5,083 bases of DNA from Bacteroidota bacterium. GTDB taxonomy: Bacteria; Bacteroidota; Bacteroidia; Sphingobacteriales; Sphingobacteriaceae. The stretch is taken from NCBI GenBank assembly GCA_025355225.1, contig JANYAB010000654.1:1-5083 (forward strand), given 5' to 3'. The notes below the pieces were generated by a model that was not told where the DNA came from, did not search any database, and saw only the letters and a list, made by a program, of their open reading frames with translations. Below, in pieces: positions 1 to 5,083 of the stretch. Within the stretch, counting starts at the first letter, position 1. Every line of letters starts with the position of its first letter. The position numbers and the translations under genes are program-made.

Positions 1-130
1 GTAAACTGATAGTATCTGTTTGCTGATTTTTTGTAGAATTATTTACGCTGTAAATATGTACCGGTTCTTCCTTGGCAAGGGCTTTAATTCCCATCAGGGC
101 CAATGCGCAGCATAATATCAATGTTTTCAT
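1..130 (-). CDS. N-terminal fragment of an unidentified exported protein (runs off the left edge)
   Basis: An open frame starts at the ATG complementary to 128-130 and stays open for 43 codons to the window edge. The first 19 residues form a textbook Sec signal peptide: a short positive N-region (MKT), a hydrophobic core (LILCCALALMG), then a small-residue cleavage site, KALA, followed by KEEPV. Signal peptidase I would probably cut after Ala19. The mature part begins KEEPVHIYSVNN and turns polar (Ser/Thr/Asn/Gln-rich). The two cysteines at residues 7-8 sit inside the hydrophobic core and lack a proper lipobox, so a lipoprotein is less likely. The start lies 64 bp past the ndh stop on the same strand, with no clear terminator between, so co-transcription with ndh is possible. 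I do not recognise the family; only the targeting to the cell envelope is supported. Confidence 0.72.
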   Translation of the reverse strand, partial: MKTLILCCALALMGIKALAKEEPVHIYSVNNSTKNQQTDTISL

Positions 131-194
131 ATACTGGTCTATTTTCAAACGAATATAGCTGGTTTAAGTATTTATCATCAACTCATACCAGTAA

Positions 195-1508
195 TTATTC
201 TGATTTTGGCACCGCTTCTTCATCCATCAGAACGGGTTCCTTAACATATCTTCGAATGATTAAACGTGACCCGCCATTATTACTAATGTAACTTCCTACC
301 CAATTGACAAAAACGACTACCTTATTTCTGAAGCCTAATAACGAGATGAGGTGAACAAACATCCAAACCATCCAGGCGAAAAATCCCTGGAATTTGATCT
401 TTCCGAGGTCGGCTACTGCTTTGTTACGCCCTATGGTCGCTAATGAACCTTTGTCGAAATATTTAAAGGGTTCTGTAGGTTCTCCTCTTATAATACGCAA
501 AATGTTTTTACCTACATTTTTACCTTGCTGTATCGCAACCTGGGCCACGCCCGGAAGTCCCTTCGGTGTTTCCGGGGTTACCATCGCCGCAACATCGCCT
601 ATGGCAAAAATATTTGAATATCCTTCTGCCCTGCAAATGTTATCGGTCCCGATCTTGTTGCCTCTCAAGATAATATCCTCATTAAATCCTTCGGGCACTA
701 CTCCTGTTACCCCGGCCGACCAGATCACATTTTTAGAAATAATACTCTTGCCGCCTTCAAACTTTATTTCGTTGCCGTCGTAACTTTCTACTTTTACATT
801 TAGTAAAACTTCAACGCCCATCTTGGTTAAAAAATCTTTTGCAGCTGCAGAAGCCTGGTCCGACATTGCGCCTAATACTTTTGGCAAAAAGTCGACCAGG
901 TAAACTTTCATATGTTCCTTTTGCAGTTCGGGGTAGTCTTTATTGAGAATGTGATTACGCAACTCGGCTAATGCGCCCGCTAATTCCACGCCGGTGGGTC
1001 CCGCCCCGACCAAAACAAAGCTAAGGTAGGGTTCGCGTTCTTCTTTAGTTTTTTGCAATACGGCTTCTTCCAGGTTTTGCAGGATCATATACCGGAGGTT
1101 AAGCGCCTCTGGTATTGATTTCATCGACATCGCGTTGTGCTCAATGTCTTTGTTTCCGAAAAAGTTAGTCGTCGAACCAGTGGCTATTACCAGGTAATCA
1201 TAAGCAATTTCGCCAATGGAGGTATCAATGGTATTCTCATCAGCATTTACTTTTGTCACTTCGGCCATTCTGAAACGAAAATTCTTTTGATCGTCAAAGT
1301 TTTTTCGCAGCGAAAAGGCGATTGACCCGGCTTCAAGACTACCTGTCGCCACCTGGTAAAGCAAGGGTTGAAAAGTATGATAGTTATGTTTATCAATCAT
1401 TAAAACATCAACCGGTTCATCAGCTAAAGCTTTGGCCACTTCGAGCCCGCCAAATCCACCGCCTACAATTACTACGAGGGGAAATTTTGATTTATCTGTC
1501 GAATTCAT
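195..1508 (-). CDS. ndh: Type II NADH:quinone oxidoreductase (NDH-2), FAD-dependent
   Basis: This 437-residue single-subunit flavoprotein oxidises NADH at the cytoplasmic membrane face and passes electrons to the quinone pool without pumping protons. It has the two-dinucleotide-fold layout of the family. An N-terminal FAD-binding beta-alpha-beta motif, VVIVGGGFGGL, lies at residues 12-22. An NADH-binding motif, VLVGAGPTGVELAGA, lies at about 165-179, with Glu175 at the end of the second strand region. The second FAD contact, IFAIGDVA, is at 300-307, and the quinone-site signature AQVAIQQGK is at 322-330. The C-terminal part (about 375-409) is rich in Trp, Phe, Met and Val and matches the amphipathic membrane-anchoring helices of NDH-2. 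Length is normal for the family. The start at 1508 puts the FAD motif 11 residues in, as usual, and there is no Shine-Dalgarno, which is typical of Bacteroidota. It follows the secDF terminator closely, so it should need its own promoter, yet none is evident in the gap. Other FAD/NAD disulphide-reductase-fold enzymes are the alternative, but the AQ-A-Q-G motif and C-terminal anchor favour NDH-2. Confidence 0.93.
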   Translation of the reverse strand: MNSTDKSKFPLVVIVGGGFGGLEVAKALADEPVDVLMIDKHNYHTFQPLLYQVATGSLEAGSIAFSLRKNFDDQKNFRFRMAEVTKVNADENTIDTSIGEIAYDYLVIATGSTTNFFGNKDIEHNAMSMKSIPEALNLRYMILQNLEEAVLQKTKEEREPYLSFVLVGAGPTGVELAGALAELRNHILNKDYPELQKEHMKVYLVDFLPKVLGAMSDQASAAAKDFLTKMGVEVLLNVKVESYDGNEIKFEGGKSIISKNVIWSAGVTGVVPEGFNEDIILRGNKIGTDNICRAEGYSNIFAIGDVAAMVTPETPKGLPGVAQVAIQQGKNVGKNILRIIRGEPTEPFKYFDKGSLATIGRNKAVADLGKIKFQGFFAWMVWMFVHLISLLGFRNKVVVFVNWVGSYISNNGGSRLIIRRYVKEPVLMDEEAVPKSE

Positions 1509-1521
1509 AGGTTACTGTTTG

Positions 1522-1535
1522 TATAAACTATAAAC
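1522..1535 (-). repeat. Tandem 7-bp repeat (GTTTATA x2) just upstream of ndh
   Basis: Read on the minus strand, GTTTATA occurs twice in a row with no gap, 13 nt before the ndh ATG. The upstream-most copy abuts the T tract of the secDF terminator. On the plus strand the adjoining bases also make a small inverted repeat, GTTT-gtat-AAAC (1517-1528). It may be part of the ndh promoter or an operator, or simply chance in AT-rich sequence. No canonical TAnnTTTG element is present here. Confidence 0.4.
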
Positions 1536-1567
1536 AAAAAAGGCTCCAAATTTTGTTTTGGAGCCTT
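1536..1567 (-). terminator. Intrinsic terminator of secDF
   Basis: A perfect 11-bp stem pairs AAGGCTCCAAA (1540-1550) with TTTGGAGCCTT (1557-1567) around a 6-nt loop (1551-1556). Read on the minus strand the stem is followed by a run of six T (1541-1536, the first two belonging to the stem), the classic layout of a factor-independent terminator. It begins 20 nt after the secDF stop codon. On the plus strand no T run follows the stem, so it works for minus-strand transcripts only. It separates secDF from ndh. Confidence 0.9.
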
Positions 1568-1587
1568 AAGATTGAATTTAAATGACT

Positions 1588-4581
1588 TTACTTAAGGTCT
1601 TTTTTACCGAAATCAACAATTATAGGTGTTGCGATACAAATAGACGAGTAAGTACCGAAACATACACCGATCAATAAGGCGAAAGAGAATCCGCGGATCA
1701 CGTCTCCACCGAATATAAACAACACAATCAGCACAAATAATACAGTCAGCGCCGTTATAATGGTTCGGCTTAACGTTTTATTGATGGCGTGGTTGATCAC
1801 TTCCTTAGGATCATCAGTTTTTGAATGGTGCAACTCCAGGAACTCGCGGATACGGTCAAATACAACCACAGTATCATTTATCGAGTAGCCAATTACAGTC
1901 AATATGGCAGCAATAAATGATTGGTCGATATCAAGGAATGGCAATACATTTTTAAACAGTGAGAAAAATGCGAGCACCATCGCTGCATCATGCGCGGTAG
2001 CAAACATCGCTCCTAAACTGAACTGCCACTTACGGAACCTGATCAATATGTAGGACGATATGATGATAATGGCAAAAAGCACTGTCCAGAAAGCGGATTT
2101 TTTAAGTCCTTCGGCAATGGTCGCCTTAACCTTCTGGAATTTTACAATGTTCGTTCCAGCTATTTTGGTTTCCGGCTTATGACTCAAAGCGTCGATGAGC
2201 GCGGTTTCAACTTTAGCATCAGCAGAAGTGCTGTTATCTTCAATAAGGTACTTGGTGGTTATGCTAATTTTATCGGTACCAAAGGTTTTAACCTCACTGG
2301 CGCCTAAAACCTGGTCAATAGCACTATGTACGTCCTGGGTGGTTACATTAGAATTGTTGAACTGTACTACATAAGTACGACCACCCACAAAGTCTACACC
2401 GTAATTAAATCCCTGGGTAAACATGGATACTATCCCGGCAATGATAAAAGCACCTGAGAATATATAAAACTTAAAGCGGTTTTTTACAAAAGCGTAGTTT
2501 GCATTTTTAAAGGTGTGTGAGCTCCATGGATTTGAGAATTTTATATCCCAACCTTTGTTGGTCATCCATTCAAAAATAAGTCTTGATATCAGCAATGAGC
2601 AAAACAAAGAAGTAGCGATACCGATCATTAATACCACTGCAAATCCCTGGATCGGGCCGCTTCCGAATATGAACAGGATCAAACCTGTTAAGAAGGTACT
2701 GATGTTTGAATCTAATATGGATGGAAGTGCATGTTTAAATCCATCGGCTACAGCCAGTTTGAGCGATTTGCCCAGTAGAAGTTCCTCTCGTACCCGTTCA
2801 TAGATCAGTACGTTGGCATCAACCGATATACCCAGCGTTAATACGATACCTGCAACACCCGGCATGGTTAATACGGCATTTAAGCTGATCAATACCCCCA
2901 TCAAGAAGAACATGTTGAAAATTACGGCTACTACCGCGATGGTACCTGCACGATTGTAGTAGGTGATCATGAATATCAGCACCACCACAAAACCTAAAAG
3001 GGATGATAATAACCCGGCGTGAATAGCCTGTTGACCCAGGGTAGGTCCAACGGTGGCTTCAGAAACTATCAAAGCCGGAGCCGGCAAACGGCCCGCTTTT
3101 AGCACATTGGCTAAGTCTTTGGTATCTTCCTGTGTAAAATTACCACCTGATATAGAAGATACCCCGCCCGAAATCTCATTTTGAACGTTTGGTGCTGAAT
3201 AAACATTGTCGTCGAGTACAATAGCGATAGCTTTTGGATCTTTGTGAGTTGGGCCAGGCGCAGCCTCTGCGGTAATCTCTTTCCATTTTTGCGCACCTTG
3301 TGGATTCATGTACATGGTAACTTCCCAACCGCCCTTGGATTGGTCTATATCGCTTCTTGCGTCGCTTATCACATCGCCTATAAGTACCGGGCCGTTTTCT
3401 GCACCTGCTAATTTTATAGCATATAGTTCAAAAATTTTGGTTTTTTCAATTGGTTTTACACCCCAAAGAAATTTCATGCTTTGCGGGATTATCGCCTTAA
3501 TTTCAGGGCTGTTTAGGTAAGCATTTACCCTGGCGATGTCCTTTTGGGTGACGTAACCAACAACCGGGCCCGGACGTAATTGCACTTGCCCACTTTCGCC
3601 CTGGTAAGTAACCGGTTGTATTATCGAAAACAATGGGTTTTGGTTGGCTAACGCCGATTTGCCGGTTAACGACGATGAATCTTTTGTTGTGCTTTTATTA
3701 AGCTTGCTTAAAAGCGACAAGCCAGATTTAGCAGCAGTATCTTTTTTAGCGCTTGCTGTTTGGTTTCCTGTTTGCTTAGCGGCAGTTTGTGAAGAGTCCT
3801 TTTTAGCTGTTTTATTTTTTGCCGCGAGGAAACCATTCACATTGGCCAGCACCTGGTAGGCTTCAGTATTATCGTAGGTCTGATAAAATTCCAGCTTGGC
3901 TGTTCCCTGTAAAAGTTTACGAACACGATCTGGCTCCGTAACGCCAGGTAGCTCTATCAATATCTGGTTCTTGTCCTTTAAAAGTTGAATGTTAGGCTGT
4001 GTTACGCCAAACTGGTCGATACGGGTATTTAATACTGTATAGGTTTGCAGTACGGCCACATCTGCCTGTTCTTTCAGATAGGTTTCAGTCTCGTTGTTAC
4101 TGGCGTTGAACTTCAAGTGCTCCTGGTTGTCCCTTGTTGAAAAAATCGAAGCTAATTTTCCATTAGGGTTCAATTTTTCATACTCGTTAACAAACAGGGT
4201 AATGTAATCAATCTGACTGGTCCTGCTGTCAACATCGGCCCGGTCTAAAGCCTGGGTAAAAACAACGTCAGGGTTGTTGCCTGATAACGATTTTACGAGT
4301 CCGCGCAATGACACCTGCATGGTAACACTCATACCACCCTGGAGGTCGAGGCCGAGTGCGAGCTCATGACTTTGGCAATATTGATAGTCGTACTTTAGTA
4401 CCGGGTAAACCGGTTGTGTTGAAATAGAATCCAGATATGCTTTTTCTTTTACCGCATTTCCTTTAGCGTATTTCTTGGCATCCCCCTCAACCTTATTCGC
4501 TACCCATGTAAACGAAAGCTGGTAAATACACACTGCTGCCAACAGAATGGCAAAAAATTTAATAACCCCTTTACCTTGCAT
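1588..4581 (-). CDS. secDF: Fused protein-export membrane protein SecD-SecF
   Basis: SecDF works with SecYEG and SecA and uses the proton gradient to pull preproteins through the inner membrane. The 997-residue protein carries both halves in one chain. SecD half: TM1 at about 7-28; the LGLDLQGG motif at 76-83; a P1 periplasmic domain with TRIDQFGV (186-193) and LIELPGV (208-214); then TM2-TM6 at about 519-670 with GISVDANVLIYERVREE (584-600). SecF half, from about 690: TM7 at 703-722, GVDFVGG at 728-734, a periplasmic domain to about 828, then TM8-TM12 with VIGYSINDTVVVFDRIRE (896-913). The charged residues known to matter for proton transport in this family appear present: Asp588 (SecD TM4), Asp903 and Arg939 (SecF), assigned by motif alignment from memory. 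Residues about 238-320 are a low-complexity Lys/Ser/Thr/Ala/Gln insert, which makes the chain longer than the compact Gram-positive and Thermus fusions of about 735 residues. Start: the ATG at 4581 precedes TM1 directly. A TAnnTTTG element lies about 53 bp upstream and a strong terminator follows, so it is probably monocistronic. Confidence 0.97.
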   Translation of the reverse strand: MQGKGVIKFFAILLAAVCIYQLSFTWVANKVEGDAKKYAKGNAVKEKAYLDSISTQPVYPVLKYDYQYCQSHELALGLDLQGGMSVTMQVSLRGLVKSLSGNNPDVVFTQALDRADVDSRTSQIDYITLFVNEYEKLNPNGKLASIFSTRDNQEHLKFNASNNETETYLKEQADVAVLQTYTVLNTRIDQFGVTQPNIQLLKDKNQILIELPGVTEPDRVRKLLQGTAKLEFYQTYDNTEAYQVLANVNGFLAAKNKTAKKDSSQTAAKQTGNQTASAKKDTAAKSGLSLLSKLNKSTTKDSSSLTGKSALANQNPLFSIIQPVTYQGESGQVQLRPGPVVGYVTQKDIARVNAYLNSPEIKAIIPQSMKFLWGVKPIEKTKIFELYAIKLAGAENGPVLIGDVISDARSDIDQSKGGWEVTMYMNPQGAQKWKEITAEAAPGPTHKDPKAIAIVLDDNVYSAPNVQNEISGGVSSISGGNFTQEDTKDLANVLKAGRLPAPALIVSEATVGPTLGQQAIHAGLLSSLLGFVVVLIFMITYYNRAGTIAVVAVIFNMFFLMGVLISLNAVLTMPGVAGIVLTLGISVDANVLIYERVREELLLGKSLKLAVADGFKHALPSILDSNISTFLTGLILFIFGSGPIQGFAVVLMIGIATSLFCSLLISRLIFEWMTNKGWDIKFSNPWSSHTFKNANYAFVKNRFKFYIFSGAFIIAGIVSMFTQGFNYGVDFVGGRTYVVQFNNSNVTTQDVHSAIDQVLGASEVKTFGTDKISITTKYLIEDNSTSADAKVETALIDALSHKPETKIAGTNIVKFQKVKATIAEGLKKSAFWTVLFAIIIISSYILIRFRKWQFSLGAMFATAHDAAMVLAFFSLFKNVLPFLDIDQSFIAAILTVIGYSINDTVVVFDRIREFLELHHSKTDDPKEVINHAINKTLSRTIITALTVLFVLIVLFIFGGDVIRGFSFALLIGVCFGTYSSICIATPIIVDFGKKDLK

Positions 4582-4634
4582 TGTAAATTATAATATATAA
4601 TAAATTAGTTTATAAGCCTTTTTTAACAAGACGG

Positions 4635-4642
4635 CAAATCTA
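4635..4642 (-). promoter_or_regulatory. secDF: Candidate secDF promoter, Bacteroidota -7 element
   Basis: On the minus strand these bases read TAGATTTG, a perfect match to the Bacteroidota primary-sigma -7 consensus TAnnTTTG. Transcription would begin near 4630, giving an untranslated leader of about 48 nt before the secDF ATG. The matching -33 element (TTTG or TTG) is weak: the best-placed sequence is TTTT at 4664-4661, 18 nt upstream. The -7 match is seen directly; promoter activity is inferred. Confidence 0.55.
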
Positions 4643-4670
4643 ATAAAATTTTATAAGCATAAAATTTTAT
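4643..4670. repeat. Two identical 12-bp palindromes, 16 bp apart
   Basis: ATAAAATTTTAT occurs at 4643-4654 and again at 4659-4670, separated by AAGC. Each copy is a perfect palindrome, so the pair is at once a direct repeat and an inverted repeat. The copy nearest secDF abuts the -7 element and fills the -7/-33 spacer. Two readings fit: a tandem operator for a dimeric regulator, or a 12-bp all-A/U hairpin with a 4-nt loop that helps end the folA transcript (the folA stop lies 27 bp upstream). No U tract follows, which weakens the terminator reading. Chance is also possible in such AT-rich sequence. Confidence 0.6.
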
Positions 4671-4697
4671 ATTCAAACAAAATAAAGCTTTTAAATG

Positions 4698-5083
4698 TTA
4701 GCGCCGCTGCAGGGTAATAAACGAGTACGCAAGTTTATTTTTCTCATCAGGTTCATGGTCCTCCCGCTCGGTTTCCACCCACTCATTGTAATTGAATTCG
4801 GGGAAATAGCTGTCGGCATCAAATTTTTGGTGAACAATGGTGAGGTATATCCGGTCTGTTAAATGAATAGACTGCCTGTAAATTTCCGCACCTCCTACAA
4901 TAAATACTTCCTGTTCATCAGCACATAAGGCAAACGCTTCGTTAATAGAAGATGCAACTTCACACCCTTCGATGCTGATTTTTTGGCGTGTAATAATAAT
5001 ATTCCTCCGGTTAGGCAGGGGCTTGCCCACCGAATCAAACGTTTTGCGACCCATAACTACGGTATGACCTGTTGTTATTTGTT
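4698..5083 (-). CDS. folA: Dihydrofolate reductase, C-terminal part (start lies outside the window)
   Basis: Dihydrofolate reductase reduces dihydrofolate to tetrahydrofolate with NADPH in the cytosol, supplying one-carbon units for thymidylate and purines; it is the trimethoprim target. The visible 127 or so codons align with the family from just before the cofactor-binding MGRKTFDS loop. Next come GKPLPNRRNIIIT, then FIVGGAEIYRQ (the conserved Gly-Gly turn at the nicotinamide site), IYLTIVH, a YFPEF block, and the terminal strand ending YSFITLQRR, close to the E. coli ending. The frame stays open upstream of the first visible Met (5054) as QITTGHTVV, the normal DHFR sequence before MGRKT. 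That Met is therefore internal and the gene continues past 5083. About 35 N-terminal residues are missing, including the Met20 loop and the active-site acidic residue. The stop at 4698 is followed by a 116-bp AT-rich spacer and then secDF on the same strand. Confidence 0.95.
   Translation of the reverse strand, partial: QITTGHTVVMGRKTFDSVGKPLPNRRNIIITRQKISIEGCEVASSINEAFALCADEQEVFIVGGAEIYRQSIHLTDRIYLTIVHQKFDADSYFPEFNYNEWVETEREDHEPDEKNKLAYSFITLQRR

Noticed and set aside
145..152. TTCGTTTG on the minus strand as a -7 element for the left-edge exported protein
   Set aside because: It differs from TAnnTTTG by one base but lies only about 15 nt before the ATG, has no TTG at a suitable -33 spacing, and would leave a leader of about 10 nt.
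394..783. A 129-codon plus-strand open frame opposite ndh
   Set aside because: It lies wholly antisense to a strongly supported NDH-2 gene, has no family resemblance or signal, and its composition mirrors the coding strand. The same applies to the other plus-strand frames opposite ndh and secDF (for example 2513-2803 and 3644-3859).
4684..4691. AAAGCTTT palindrome just after the folA stop as a terminator
   Set aside because: It is only 8 bp with no loop, so it cannot form a useful RNA hairpin.
5052..5054. Met at 5054 as the start of dihydrofolate reductase
   Set aside because: The frame stays open upstream with residues TTGHTVV, the usual DHFR sequence before MGRKT, and a start here would remove the active-site N-terminus. 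The gene is cut by the window edge rather than truncated.
1..5083. Mobile element, CRISPR array, tRNA/rRNA or defence system
   Set aside because: No transposase, integrase, terminal repeats, regularly spaced repeats or RNA-gene signatures were seen. Nearly all of the window is filled by three core genes and one exported-protein fragment.

Overview
The window looks like an ordinary housekeeping stretch from the chromosome of a Bacteroidota bacterium, most likely a Sphingobacteriales member of the Pedobacter/Mucilaginibacter type. This rests on several signs: a single fused SecD-SecF protein of about 1,000 residues with a Lys/Ser/Thr/Ala-rich insert; no Shine-Dalgarno sequences ahead of the starts; a perfect TAnnTTTG -7 promoter element; and moderate-to-low GC with very AT-rich intergenic spacers. 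The family-level placement is inference from protein flavour, not from a marker gene.

All four genes lie on the minus strand, so transcription runs from the right edge to the left. At the right edge (4698-5083) is folA, dihydrofolate reductase, cut by the window so that its first roughly 35 codons are missing. A 116-bp AT-rich spacer follows, with two identical 12-bp palindromes and a Bacteroidota -7 element. Then comes secDF (1588-4581), the proton-driven accessory subunit of the Sec translocon, which ends in a strong intrinsic terminator (1536-1567). Next is ndh (195-1508), a single-subunit type II NADH:quinone oxidoreductase, whose start is only 27 nt past that terminator's T tract. At the left edge (1-130) is the first 43 codons of a small exported protein with a clear signal peptide, running out of the window.

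The genes do not form an obvious pathway. They are core functions: folate reduction, protein export powered by the proton gradient, and NADH oxidation feeding the quinone pool. The secDF terminator and the promoter-like site ahead of secDF suggest that folA, secDF and ndh are largely separate transcription units.

I found no mobile element, CRISPR array, tRNA, rRNA or defence module, and nothing that supports a new biological system. The points worth a second look are regulatory: the twin palindromes ahead of secDF, the tight terminator-to-ndh junction with a tandem heptamer, and the unidentified exported protein at the left edge.
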